This document shows positions 23,133-31,963 of a DNA stretch of 64,000 bases, one piece after another. Position numbers and translations under genes: made by a program. The DNA is from Alistipes provencensis (GTDB lineage Bacteria; Bacteroidota; Bacteroidia; Bacteroidales; Rikenellaceae): NCBI RefSeq assembly GCF_900083545.1, contig NZ_LT559262.1, positions 2,575,673-2,639,672 of the forward strand, read 5' to 3'. How positions within the stretch are numbered: the stretch's first letter is position 1; each line of letters begins with the position of its first letter. The notes beneath the pieces were generated by a model that saw nothing but the letters and a program-made list of their open reading frames with translations, searched no databases and had not been told where the DNA came from.

Positions 23133-26100
23133 ATGAAAACGATTATCAATAAATTCCTGCTGTTCGTGACGCTTTTCGCCGGAGCGGTGTCGCTTCACGG
23201 CTGTTCGGACCCCGACGGGATCATCGAGGATATCGCCTACGACCGCGAATTCTCCCCGCTGAACTTTACCTATACGCTGACCAACAACGTGAACGTCGCC
23301 TTTTCATGGACGGTCATGACCGGCATCTCCGACTACACGCTGACGCTCTCCTATACCGACGGCGACGGCGGTGTTTACGACGAGGTGGACCTGATCGCCC
23401 CGCTCGGCAGCGACGGCACGACGGCCAAGACGATGGAATACGACTTCAAGGAGCTTCCCGGCAACCGCGCATGGAAGGCCGAACTGGTCGCCGTTTCGCA
23501 GCGCTCGGGCGTCGCCGATTCGAAACCCGCGGTCTGCATCTTCGCCACGGGCGTCGAGAACCTCTTCCTGAACGACGGCAAGGTCCCCGACGACGATATT
23601 ACGGCCACTACCGCTCTCCTGCGCTGGGTTGCCGGATCGAACGTCACCGACCTCAGCGTGACGCCCGACGTCGGTAAGATCGGACTCACCGCCGCCCAGA
23701 TCGCCGCCGGCGAATACGAGCTCACCGGACTGACCACCGGTACGGCCTATACCGTCGAGCTGCTGCGCGACGAGGCCGTGCGCGGAACCGTCACGTTCGT
23801 CGCTTCGGACAAGATCGACGTCGACGTGACCGACAAGACTGCGGCTTCGATCACCCTTTCGTGGGGCGCCGACCAGCGGGTTACGAGCCTTGCGCTGAAA
23901 GGCGGCGACGACGAGCGCGACATCACGCTGACCGACGCCGAGATCGCCGCGCATACCTATACTTTCGAGGGTCTGAAAGAGCGCACCGAATATTCGATCA
24001 CGGTCTTCATCGACGGCGTCGAATCGGGCAGTCTGGTCGTCACGACCCTCGGACAGTCCAATTACTGGGATTTCACGACATGGGAAATTGCCTCTTACAG
24101 CAACGATGTGCCTGTGACGGTCGATGAACTGACCATCATGCCGCCGAAAGGCAAGGAGGCAGCCATTAAGCTGGATGCCGATTACGGGGTCAATTACCTC
24201 GACCGGGGCGGTAAGTCTACTCCGGCGGCTCCTTCGGCCGAGGCTCCGACCAACGGCTATCTGAAATTTTCGGTAGTTGGCGAAGGCGTTCTCGTGATCG
24301 ACAGCTATGCCAACGGTGCAGGACGTAATTTCTATGCCTATGTCGATGCGCTGGGTAAGAGTTTCGGACCGGTCGAAGCCCCCACGGCAGACAACCGCGG
24401 CAAGGTTTACATCCCCTGTCCGGGTATTCCGTCCAATGCTTCCGTCTATGTATGGACCGACAACTCAATCAACCACATCTACAGCATCGGCTGGTACGAG
24501 GGTTCGGAGGCTCCGGGGCAGAACGCCACGCCGCTCGCCGCTCCCGTGGTAACGGCCGCTCCCGCCGAGGTGACCAAGGGCGACAATGCCCCCGTGACTT
24601 TCTCGTGGGACGCCGTTCCCAACGCCGCGACCTATACCTACCGCCTCGCCCTGACGACGCTCAATGGTGAGACCGAAGAGGTCGTTCGCTTCTCGGAGAC
24701 CGTTTCCGCGACCCGGATGACCGTTCCGGCCGAGACCGTCGCCAAACTCAAACCGGGTACTTACACGATCTCGGTGACCGCTGCGGCTGCCTCCGACTAC
24801 CTCTACAAACCGTCGTCCGCCGGCAGCGCCACGCTGACGGTCAACGACACCAAACTGGCGGCTCCCGTCGTGAAGTTCACGCCTGCGAAAGTCACCATCG
24901 GCGAACAGACGGAGGTTGTGGCATCGTGGGATGCCGTTGAAGGTGCTGCGTCGTATGATGTCTCTTTCAATAACGGCGCTGCCGAGAGAGTGACCGCGAC
25001 TTCCTATACGATCGCTGCCGCGACGGTCGCCGCACTTGCCGTGGGTGACTACACGATCTCGGTCGTTGCCAATCCTGCCGATGCCTCGTCGCAGGTTTCC
25101 GATCCCGGTACGGCCAAACTGACCGTTGCCGAGGCTACGACGGGCCCCGGTACGGCTTTGTCATGGGGCGCGGATGAATTTGCAGCTATCTGGGCCGGAT
25201 TCGGCAACAGTACGGGCGACATCAACGCCGCGGCGCTGGATACGATGGTAGCAACGGGCGATCTGACGAAGAATACCGACAGCTTTACCTACAAAGGTCT
25301 TTCGTTCCTGCTGGGCGGCGGCAAATTCAAATTCGGCTCGAACAACAACGCTGCCGGGGATAAGGCGCTTCGGTTCCAGTTCGGCGGTACGGGTAGCATG
25401 ACCAAGGCGAACGTGTCGTTCGCAGTAGACGGACCCGGTACGTTGGTTGTCGAGGCTGTTTCGGGCGGAACGACGGCACGGGCGTTGGCCGTGAACGTTG
25501 ACGGTACGGAACTGCCGACGCAGGAGGCGCCCGCGAGCGGAGACGGTGCTGTGAAACTGACATTCGATTGCTCGGCTGCTTCTGCGGGATCGAAGATCAC
25601 GATTTACAGTACGAACAGCGGCATCAACGTTTTCTCGGTCGTCTGGACGCCGCAGGGCGGCTCGGGCGGCGGCGATACGGGGACGGCTTATGTATGGGGG
25701 CTGGACGATGTGACTGCTATGTGGGATGGATTCGCTCAAAGTACGGGCGACATCAACGCGGCGGCACTGCCCTCGATGACCGAAACGGCCGACCTGAAGA
25801 AAGATGCCGACGGTTTCACTTACAAGGGCCTTTCATTCCTGCTGGGCGGCGGTAAGTTTAAATTCGGCTCGAACAACAATGCCGATGGTGTGAAAACGCT
25901 CCGCTTCCAATTCGGCGGTACGGGGTCGGTAACGAAAGCGAATGTGTCGTTTACGGTCGACGCTCCGGGTACGCTGGTCGTGGAGGCCGTTGCGGGCGGT
26001 TCCGTTGCCGAAAAGGCCCGTCCGCTGGCTGTGGCTATCGACGGCGCGGAAGTTGCTACGCAGGATACGCCGGATAGCAGCGGGAATGCGCAGAAACTCT

Positions 26101-26201
26101 CGTTCGATTGCTCGTCGGCCTCCGCCGGATCGAAGATCACGATTTACAGCAAGAACAGCGGTATCAACGTCTTCTCGATTACTTGGACGCCTTTGAACTA
26201 A
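23133..26201 (+). CDS. Large surface lipoprotein at the SusE position with repeated putative glycan-binding domains
   Basis: The 1022-residue lipoprotein has its lipobox at C24 (SLHGC). It begins with fibronectin-III/SusE-like beta domains (about 40-310), then a beta-sandwich-like domain (about 311-455) and two Ig-like repeats (about 465-665). It ends in two nearly identical domains of about 170 residues (about 673-841 and 850-1022). The pair share segments such as STGDINAAAL, TYKGLSFLLGGGKFKFGSNN and SAGSKITIYS. The 311-455 domain, with YWDFTTWEIASYS and NHIYSIGWYEG, looks like a diverged third copy. It is expected to bind pectin at the surface as an accessory to SusCD. Binding function is inferred from position and architecture; no CAZy family is claimed. 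Confidence 0.75.
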   Translation: MKTIINKFLLFVTLFAGAVSLHGCSDPDGIIEDIAYDREFSPLNFTYTLTNNVNVAFSWTVMTGISDYTLTLSYTDGDGGVYDEVDLIAPLGSDGTTAKTMEYDFKELPGNRAWKAELVAVSQRSGVADSKPAVCIFATGVENLFLNDGKVPDDDITATTALLRWVAGSNVTDLSVTPDVGKIGLTAAQIAAGEYELTGLTTGTAYTVELLRDEAVRGTVTFVASDKIDVDVTDKTAASITLSWGADQRVTSLALKGGDDERDITLTDAEIAAHTYTFEGLKERTEYSITVFIDGVESGSLVVTTLGQSNYWDFTTWEIASYSNDVPVTVDELTIMPPKGKEAAIKLDADYGVNYLDRGGKSTPAAPSAEAPTNGYLKFSVVGEGVLVIDSYANGAGRNFYAYVDALGKSFGPVEAPTADNRGKVYIPCPGIPSNASVYVWTDNSINHIYSIGWYEGSEAPGQNATPLAAPVVTAAPAEVTKGDNAPVTFSWDAVPNAATYTYRLALTTLNGETEEVVRFSETVSATRMTVPAETVAKLKPGTYTISVTAAAASDYLYKPSSAGSATLTVNDTKLAAPVVKFTPAKVTIGEQTEVVASWDAVEGAASYDVSFNNGAAERVTATSYTIAAATVAALAVGDYTISVVANPADASSQVSDPGTAKLTVAEATTGPGTALSWGADEFAAIWAGFGNSTGDINAAALDTMVATGDLTKNTDSFTYKGLSFLLGGGKFKFGSNNNAAGDKALRFQFGGTGSMTKANVSFAVDGPGTLVVEAVSGGTTARALAVNVDGTELPTQEAPASGDGAVKLTFDCSAASAGSKITIYSTNSGINVFSVVWTPQGGSGGGDTGTAYVWGLDDVTAMWDGFAQSTGDINAAALPSMTETADLKKDADGFTYKGLSFLLGGGKFKFGSNNNADGVKTLRFQFGGTGSVTKANVSFTVDAPGTLVVEAVAGGSVAEKARPLAVAIDGAEVATQDTPDSSGNAQKLSFDCSSASAGSKITIYSKNSGINVFSITWTPLN
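25149..25655 (+). repeat. First copy of duplicated C-terminal domain
   Basis: This encodes residues about 673-841 of the SusE-position lipoprotein and is highly similar, in DNA as well as protein, to 25680-26198. The GGGKFKFGSNNNA segment is practically unchanged. Confidence 0.9.
25680..26198 (+). repeat. Second copy of duplicated C-terminal domain
   Basis: This encodes residues about 850-1022 and starts after a short GGSGGGDTG linker. It is slightly longer than copy one because of a small insertion (SVAEKARP). Confidence 0.9.
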
Positions 26202-26223
26202 AAGGTGGGGTAATTCAAAAAAA

Positions 26224-26252
26224 AAGGCGCTCTTTATCGAGCGCCTCTTTTT
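26224..26252 (+). terminator. Terminator of the pectin locus
   Basis: An 8-bp stem (AGGCGCTC / GAGCGCCT) with a TTTATC loop is flanked by A-rich and T-rich tracts. It lies 22 bp after the SusE-position gene. Confidence 0.92.
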
Positions 26253-26292
26253 TGCCGTTTGACCGTTTCGGAACCGGATTTGCAGGGGTGCA

Positions 26293-26339
26293 TTGTGAAA
26301 AGTAAATGGATTTTTGTACCTTTGGTGCCGTAACGGCAC
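26293..26339 (+). promoter_or_regulatory. suf operon promoter P1 with start-site palindrome
   Basis: TTG (26293-26295), 21 nt and TACCTTTG (26317-26324) form a promoter. The perfect palindrome GTGCCG-TAA-CGGCAC (26325-26339) follows at once, then TTTTA. The predicted start lies inside the palindrome. The same module, with a compensated base change, precedes the hybrid sensor gene at 11884. Confidence 0.65.
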
Positions 26340-26383
26340 TTTTAGGATTCGGGCTGTTCGGCTGAACCGGATGCGGTTCGGTC

Positions 26384-26414
26384 TTGCACTTGTCCGTTCT
26401 TATTCGTATCTTTA
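26384..26414 (+). promoter_or_regulatory. suf operon promoter P2
   Basis: TTG (26384-26386), 20 nt and TATCTTTA (26407-26414) form a second promoter 90 nt downstream of P1. The transcript leader would be only about 13 nt before sufB. Confidence 0.6.
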
Positions 26415-26432
26415 CAAGATATTTCGCTCACA

Positions 26433-27878
26433 ATGGCTGAAAACGAAAAAGACATACTGGAAAATATCGGGGAGCAGGAATACAAGTACGGCTTCACTTC
26501 CGACATCGAGACCGAAACCATCGGCAAAGGGCTTTCGGAGGATGTCGTGCGGCTGATCTCCGCCAAGAAGGGCGAGCCGGAGTGGATGACCGAGCGGCGC
26601 GTGGCGGCCTACCGCCACTGGCTGACGCTGGAGGCTCCGACATGGGCCCACCTGACGATCCCGCCGATCGACTTTCAGGAGATCATCTACTATGCGGCTC
26701 CGAAGCCCAAAAAGCAACTGGGTTCGATGGACGAGGTCGATCCCGAGCTGAAGCGCACGTTCGACAAGCTGGGCATTCCGCTCGAGGAACAGATGGCGCT
26801 GGCGGGCGTCGCGGTCGATGCCGTGATGGACTCCGTCTCGGTCAAGACCACCTTCAAGGAGGTGCTGGCCGAGAAAGGGATTATTTTCTGTTCGATCTCC
26901 GAGGCGCTGCGCGATTTCCCCGAACTGGTGAAAAAGTACCTCGGGAGCGTCGTGCCCTATACCGACAACTTCTATGCTGCGCTGAACGCCGCGGTCTTTT
27001 CCGACGGTTCGTTCTGCTACATTCCCAAAGGTGTGCGCTGCCCGATGGAGCTCTCGACCTATTTCCGCATCAACGCCGCCGGCACGGGGCAGTTCGAACG
27101 CACGCTGATCGTGGCCGACGAGGGGGCTTATGTGAGCTACCTCGAGGGGTGCACCGCACCCCAGCGCGACGAGAACCAGTTGCACGCCGCCGTCGTGGAG
27201 ATCATCGTCGAGCGGGATGCGGAGGTCAAATACTCCACCGTCCAGAACTGGTATCCCGGCGACCGGCAGGGCCGGGGCGGCGTCTATAACTTCGTCACCA
27301 AACGCGGCATCTGCCGCGAGAATGCGCGCCTGTCGTGGACGCAGGTCGAGACGGGTTCGGCGATCACATGGAAATACCCGAGCTGCATTCTCGCGGGCGA
27401 CAACTCCGTCGGGGAGTTCTACTCGGTGGCCATGACCAATAATTTCCAGCAGGCCGACACGGGTACGAAGATGATCCACATTGGCCGCAACACCCGCAGC
27501 CGCATCGTTTCGAAAGGCATCTCCGCGGGGCGGAGCGAGAACTCCTACCGGGGGTTGGTCCGCGTGGCGAAGGGGGCCGAGAACGCCCGCAACTACTCGC
27601 AGTGCGACTCGTTGCTGATCGGCGACCGGTGCGGGGCGCACACGTTCCCCGTGATCGACGTCCGCAACCGCACGGGCGTGGTGGAGCACGAGGCCACGAC
27701 CTCGAAGATCTCCGACGACCAGTTGTTCTACTGCAACCAGCGCGGCCTTTCGACCGAGGATGCCGTGGGGCTGATCGTCAACGGCTATGCCCGCGAGGTG
27801 TTGTCGAAACTGCCGATGGAATTCGCCGTCGAGGCGCAAAAACTGCTGGCCTTGCAGTTGGAAGGATCGGTCGGATAG
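26433..27878 (+). CDS. sufB: Fe-S cluster assembly scaffold SufB
   Basis: The 481-residue cytosolic protein is the scaffold on which SufBCD builds Fe-S clusters. Family segments are all present: [94 protein letters not shown] (quoted in part) and the C-terminal [19 protein letters not shown]. The length agrees with SufB of other bacteria (about 480-495). It is the first gene of the operon sufB-flavoprotein-sufC-sufD-sufS, with two promoters upstream. Confidence 0.97.
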   Translation: MAENEKDILENIGEQEYKYGFTSDIETETIGKGLSEDVVRLISAKKGEPEWMTERRVAAYRHWLTLEAPTWAHLTIPPIDFQEIIYYAAPKPKKQLGSMDEVDPELKRTFDKLGIPLEEQMALAGVAVDAVMDSVSVKTTFKEVLAEKGIIFCSISEALRDFPELVKKYLGSVVPYTDNFYAALNAAVFSDGSFCYIPKGVRCPMELSTYFRINAAGTGQFERTLIVADEGAYVSYLEGCTAPQRDENQLHAAVVEIIVERDAEVKYSTVQNWYPGDRQGRGGVYNFVTKRGICRENARLSWTQVETGSAITWKYPSCILAGDNSVGEFYSVAMTNNFQQADTGTKMIHIGRNTRSRIVSKGISAGRSENSYRGLVRVAKGAENARNYSQCDSLLIGDRCGAHTFPVIDVRNRTGVVEHEATTSKISDDQLFYCNQRGLSTEDAVGLIVNGYAREVLSKLPMEFAVEAQKLLALQLEGSVG

Positions 27879-27885
27879 CGGAAAG

Positions 27886-28458
27886 ATGAAGGTCGTCGTC
27901 ATAAACGGAAGTCCCCGCCGCGACGGGTTGGTTTCGCAGATGCTCGGCCATGTGGCCGGCGCACTGCCCGAAGGGTGCGAAGTCGAGACGCTGTTCGTCC
28001 GCGACATGCAGGTCCGGCCCTGCACCGGGTGTATGAAATGCCGTTCGCTGGGCCGTTGCGTGCTGCCCGAAGACGATGCGCACCGCACGGCTGAGGCAAT
28101 TCGCGGGGCCGACGCGCTGATTGTCGGGTCGCCCTGCTATTGGGGCAACATGAGCGGGGCGCTGAAGGTGCTGTTCGACCGGATGGTCTATGCGATGATG
28201 GGCGAGCGGGAGAACGGCATGCCGATCCCGCTGCACAAGGGCAAGCGGGCCGTGCTGGTCGCCGCGTGCAATACGGTCTATCCGTTCAGCGTATGGTTTC
28301 GCCAGACGACCGGCGTGTTCCGCGCATTGCGCGAGATATTGAAATGGAGCGGTTTCCGGGTCGCCGGGACTTTGGGCCGGAGCGGATGCCGCAAGCGCGG
28401 GGTGCTGACGCCCCGAGAGATTGAGAAATGTAAAAAACTGGCAAAAAAGATATGTTAA
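27886..28458 (+). CDS. Flavodoxin-fold NAD(P)H oxidoreductase with iron-sulfur-flavoprotein-type cysteine motif
   Basis: The 190-residue protein has the FMN-binding start MKVVVINGSPRRDGLVSQML and the GSPCYWGNMSGALKVLFDR segment of the NADPH-dependent FMN reductase/flavodoxin fold. Four cysteines form CX2CX2CX5C (C46, C49, C52, C58). This is the compact spacing known from archaeal iron-sulfur flavoproteins, where it binds a 4Fe-4S cluster. It starts 8 bp after sufB and overlaps sufC by 7 bp, so it is an integral operon member. I infer a redox role in cluster assembly or protection from oxygen. ATG 27886 is chosen over an upstream start that would reach back into sufB. Confidence 0.85.
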   Translation: MKVVVINGSPRRDGLVSQMLGHVAGALPEGCEVETLFVRDMQVRPCTGCMKCRSLGRCVLPEDDAHRTAEAIRGADALIVGSPCYWGNMSGALKVLFDRMVYAMMGERENGMPIPLHKGKRAVLVAACNTVYPFSVWFRQTTGVFRALREILKWSGFRVAGTLGRSGCRKRGVLTPREIEKCKKLAKKIC

Positions 28459-29204
28459 AGGTAAAAAATTTGCATGCGTCGGTCGACGGCAAGGAGATTC
28501 TCCGGGGCATCGACCTCGAGGTCAGGGCCGGCGAGGTGCATGCCATCATGGGCCCCAACGGCTCGGGCAAGTCGACGCTGGCCTCGGTGCTGGCGGGCAA
28601 TGAGAAATTCACCGTCACCGAAGGTTCGGCCGAGTTTCTGGGCCGCGACCTGCTGTCGATGCCCATCGAGGACCGGGCCCGGCTAGGTCTGTTTCTGGGC
28701 TTCCAGTACCCGGTGGAGATTCCGGGCGTCACGATGGCCAACTTCATGAAACTGGCTGTCAACGAACAGCGCAAGTTCCGCGGCGAGGAGCCGCTGACGG
28801 CCGCCGAGTTCCTGCGTCTGATGCGCGAGAAGAGCGCCGTGGTGGAGCTCTCGTCGAAACTCACCTCGCGGGCCGTGAACGAAGGGTTCTCGGGCGGCGA
28901 GAAGAAGAAGAACGAGATTTTCCAGATGGCGATGCTCGACCCGAAGCTGGCGATCCTCGACGAGACCGATTCGGGTCTCGACATCGACGCCCTGCGGATC
29001 GTCGCCACGGGCGTTACGAAACTCCATCGGGCGGATAACGCCACGGTGGTCATCACACACTACCAGCGTCTGCTGGATTACATCGTGCCCGACGTGGTGC
29101 ATGTGCTCTACAAGGGCCGCATCATCCATTCGGGCGACAAGTCGCTGGCTCTCAAGCTCGAAAAGGAGGGTTACGATTGGCTGATCAACGAATACGACAA
29201 GTGA
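28452..29204 (+). CDS. sufC: Fe-S cluster assembly ATPase SufC
   Basis: This is a 250-residue ABC-type ATPase. Walker A is GPNGSGKST (34-42), the SufC-type signature is SGGEKKKNE, and Walker B is LAILDETDSGLD. As in other SufC proteins the ATPase acts within the cytosolic SufBCD scaffold, not in transport. It overlaps the flavoprotein gene by 7 bp, and its TGA overlaps the sufD ATG by one base, which implies tight translational coupling. Confidence 0.98.
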   Translation: MLKVKNLHASVDGKEILRGIDLEVRAGEVHAIMGPNGSGKSTLASVLAGNEKFTVTEGSAEFLGRDLLSMPIEDRARLGLFLGFQYPVEIPGVTMANFMKLAVNEQRKFRGEEPLTAAEFLRLMREKSAVVELSSKLTSRAVNEGFSGGEKKKNEIFQMAMLDPKLAILDETDSGLDIDALRIVATGVTKLHRADNATVVITHYQRLLDYIVPDVVHVLYKGRIIHSGDKSLALKLEKEGYDWLINEYDK

Positions 29205-30025
29205 TGGAGCCGATTCTCGACATCATCCGCGGACTGCGTGCGGCGGACGGCGAGCTTCTCCGCATCGCCGGGGCCGAGGCCGAACCCTTTGCGGCGGTCG
29301 ATCCCCGGAAACTCCGCATCGAGGCCGCCGCAGGCGCTTCGGCTCGGATTGTCGTGCTGCACACTGCACCCGACATGTCGGTGCTGGAAGTGGAGCTGGC
29401 CGAAGGGGCGCAGTTGGAGCTGACCGAGCTGTTCACGGCCGAGGCGTTCGCCGAGGTTTCGGTGAAGCAGGCCGCCCATAGCCGCTGCCGCCTGACGACG
29501 GTGCAGTTGACGAGCGCCAACGCCTCGTACCGCATCGACCTCGACGGCGCGGATGCTGAAAACGAACTGGGCGGGGTGTTCCTCACCACGGGCGGCGAGC
29601 ACTGCGTGGTGAAACTCCGCACGGCGCACAACGTCGCCGACTGCCGCAGCGACTCCTATATCAAGGGCGTTGCCGGCGGGCAGGCCGTCGGGGAGTTCTC
29701 GGGACTGGTCTACGTCGCTCCCGACGCCCAGCGCACCGATGCCCGCCAGCAGAGCCGCAATATTTTGCTCAGCGAGACGGCACGCATCACGACCCAGCCG
29801 CAACTGGAAATCTATGCCGACGACGTGAAGTGTTCGCACGGCGCGACGGTGGGGCAGATGGATGCCGATGCGATTTTGTACATGCGTCAGCGGGGTCTGA
29901 GCGAAGCGCAGGCCCGGCGGTTGCAGATCGAGGGGTTCGTCGGCGATGTCGTCGGCCGCTGCGGCATCGAGCCGCTGTGCGGGGCGATCATGGAACGGGC
30001 CGCGGCGAAAATTGAAACTATGTAA
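29204..30025 (+). CDS. sufD: Fe-S cluster assembly protein SufD (short form)
   Basis: The 273-residue protein has the C-terminal core shared by SufB and SufD: QQSRNILLSETARITTQPQL, DDVKCSHGATVGQMDADAIL and MRQRGLSEAQARRLQIEGFV. It partners SufB on the scaffold. It is clearly shorter than E. coli SufD (423), lacking most of the N-terminal helical part: the protein moves within about 40 residues into the beta-helix region. The ATG overlaps the sufC stop by one base; an upstream TTG at 29177 would overlap sufC by 28 bp and is less likely. No frameshift is apparent, and sufS follows after 2 bp. Confidence 0.92.
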   Translation: MEPILDIIRGLRAADGELLRIAGAEAEPFAAVDPRKLRIEAAAGASARIVVLHTAPDMSVLEVELAEGAQLELTELFTAEAFAEVSVKQAAHSRCRLTTVQLTSANASYRIDLDGADAENELGGVFLTTGGEHCVVKLRTAHNVADCRSDSYIKGVAGGQAVGEFSGLVYVAPDAQRTDARQQSRNILLSETARITTQPQLEIYADDVKCSHGATVGQMDADAILYMRQRGLSEAQARRLQIEGFVGDVVGRCGIEPLCGAIMERAAAKIETM

Positions 30026-30027
30026 GG

Positions 30028-31245
30028 ATGTTCGACATCGAGAAAATACGGGAGGAGTTCCCGATCCTGCACCGCGAGGTCTATGGCAAATCGTTGGTTT
30101 ACCTCGACAGCGGTGCTACGGCGCAAAAGCCTCGGCAGGTGATCGATACGGTCGATTACCTCTACCGGGACTTGAACTCCAACATCCACCGCGGCGTGCA
30201 TTTCCTTTCGGAGCAGGCCACGGAGTTGTACGAGGAGGCCCGCGGGCGTATCGCCGCGTTCGTCGGGGCCGCCGAAAAGGAGGAGATCGTCTTCACGGCG
30301 GGCGCCACGGCGTCGCTCAATACGGTGGCTTATGCTTGGGGCGATGCATTCGTCGGGGTTGGGGACAACATCCTCGTCAGCGAGATGGAGCACCACTCCA
30401 ACATCGTGCCGTGGCAACTATTGGCCGAACGCCGGGGGGCTGAAATCCGCGTGCTTCCGTTCGACGAGACGGGAGCGCTGCGCACGGACTTGCTGCCGGA
30501 ACTGGTGGACGCGCGGACGCGCGTGGTGGCCGTGACGCAGGCGTCGAATACGCTCGGCACGCGGCCCGACCTGCGGCCCGTCGTCGAAGCGGCGCATGCC
30601 GTGGGGGCCGTCGTCGTTGTCGACGGCTGTCAGGGCGTGGTGCACGGCGGGGTCGATGTCCGCAAGATGGACTGCGATTTCTACGCCTTTTCGGGCCACA
30701 AGCTCTACGGTCCGACGGGTATCGGCGTGCTGTACGGCAAACGGGAGCTGTTGGAGAAGATGCCGCCGTTCCTCGGGGGCGGCGACATGGTCGACACGGT
30801 GACGTTCGCGAAGACCACCTATGCCCCCGTGCCGCTGAAATTCGAGGCCGGAACGGCCAATTTCGTGGGTGCCATCGGGCTGGGCGAGGCGGTGAAGTTC
30901 GTGCAGCAGTTCGACGCGGTGGAGATCGAGGCACACGAAGAGTCGCTGCTGCGCCGGGCCACGGAGCGGCTGACGGCCATCGACGGACTGCGGATTTACG
31001 GCATGGCGCCCGATAAGTGCGCCATCGTGTCGTTCAACGTCGAGGGGGTGCATCCCTACGACATGGGGATGATCCTCGACAAACTGGGCATCGCGGTCCG
31101 CACGGGCCAGCACTGCGCCGAACCCGTGATGGACCACTACGGCACCACGGGCATGTGCCGGGCCTCGTTCGCGCTGTACAATACGCTTGCGGAGGCCGAC
31201 GCGCTGGCCGCCGGGGTCGAACGGGCCGTGAAGATGTTACGCTAA
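30028..31245 (+). CDS. sufS: Cysteine desulfurase SufS
   Basis: The 405-residue PLP enzyme takes sulfur from cysteine and supplies it as persulfide for cluster assembly. It has PLP lysine K225 in SGHKLYGPTG, the SNIHRGVHFLSEQAT segment and sulfur-carrying C363 in RTGQHCAEPVM. The RTGxHCA form identifies group II (SufS/CsdA). No SufE or SufU is found next to it in this window. It starts 2 bp after sufD and is the last gene of the operon. Confidence 0.97.
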   Translation: MFDIEKIREEFPILHREVYGKSLVYLDSGATAQKPRQVIDTVDYLYRDLNSNIHRGVHFLSEQATELYEEARGRIAAFVGAAEKEEIVFTAGATASLNTVAYAWGDAFVGVGDNILVSEMEHHSNIVPWQLLAERRGAEIRVLPFDETGALRTDLLPELVDARTRVVAVTQASNTLGTRPDLRPVVEAAHAVGAVVVVDGCQGVVHGGVDVRKMDCDFYAFSGHKLYGPTGIGVLYGKRELLEKMPPFLGGGDMVDTVTFAKTTYAPVPLKFEAGTANFVGAIGLGEAVKFVQQFDAVEIEAHEESLLRRATERLTAIDGLRIYGMAPDKCAIVSFNVEGVHPYDMGMILDKLGIAVRTGQHCAEPVMDHYGTTGMCRASFALYNTLAEADALAAGVERAVKMLR

Positions 31246-31276
31246 AATTTAAGATATAGCTACAAAACTACTACCT

Positions 31277-31963
31277 ATGTTCATCGTACTCGAAGGATTG
31301 GACGGAGCGGGCAAATCGACCCAAATCCGTATGCTGCGACGACTGTTCTCCGAACGGGGCGTGGAGAGCGAGTATGTGCATTTCCCGCGCTTCGACGCTC
31401 CGGTCTACGGCGAGCTGATCGCCCGTTTCCTCCGGGGGGAGTTCGGTGGCGTGAACGAGGTCGATCCCTACCTCGTGGCCCTGCTTTTCGCGGGCGACCG
31501 CGCCGCGGCGGGTCCGCAGATCCGGGAGTGGATCGCCGCGGGCAAAGCCGTGATCCTCGACCGTTATGTCTATTCGAACGTAGGCTTCCAGTGTGCGAAA
31601 CTTCCTGCCGGGGAGCCGCGCGACCGCCTTGCGCAATGGATTCTCGACCTCGAATTCGGTTATAACGACCTGCCGCGTCCCGATATGTCGCTGTTCCTCG
31701 ACGTGCCTTTCACTTTCACCGAGAGCAAGCTCTCCGAAGTGCGCGAGGGCGACGACCGCACCTATCTGCAGGGCGGTCAGGACATCCACGAGGGCGCCCT
31801 CGACCTGCAGCGGCGTGTCCGCGAGGTCTATCTGGCCGCTGCCGCGAAGGATGCTTCGCTGCGCGTGGTCGACTGCAGCGATGCGAACGGGGCGATGGGT
31901 TCGCCCGAACATATTTTCGACAAAATCCGGACCGCACTGGCCCCGATACTCGATGAGCGATGA
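31277..31963 (+). CDS. tmk: Thymidylate kinase
   Basis: The 228-residue enzyme phosphorylates dTMP to dTDP for DNA synthesis. It has the P-loop EGLDGAGKST (residues 6-15), the dTMP-binding HFPRFDAPVYGELI segment and the DRYVYSNVGFQ motif. It lies 31 bp after sufS and overlaps the next gene start by four bases. Confidence 0.95.
   Translation: MFIVLEGLDGAGKSTQIRMLRRLFSERGVESEYVHFPRFDAPVYGELIARFLRGEFGGVNEVDPYLVALLFAGDRAAAGPQIREWIAAGKAVILDRYVYSNVGFQCAKLPAGEPRDRLAQWILDLEFGYNDLPRPDMSLFLDVPFTFTESKLSEVREGDDRTYLQGGQDIHEGALDLQRRVREVYLAAAAKDASLRVVDCSDANGAMGSPEHIFDKIRTALAPILDER

Noticed and set aside
25149..26198. Possible CRISPR or satellite repeat
   Set aside because: The repeat is a ~0.5-kb in-frame domain duplication, not short repeats with spacers.
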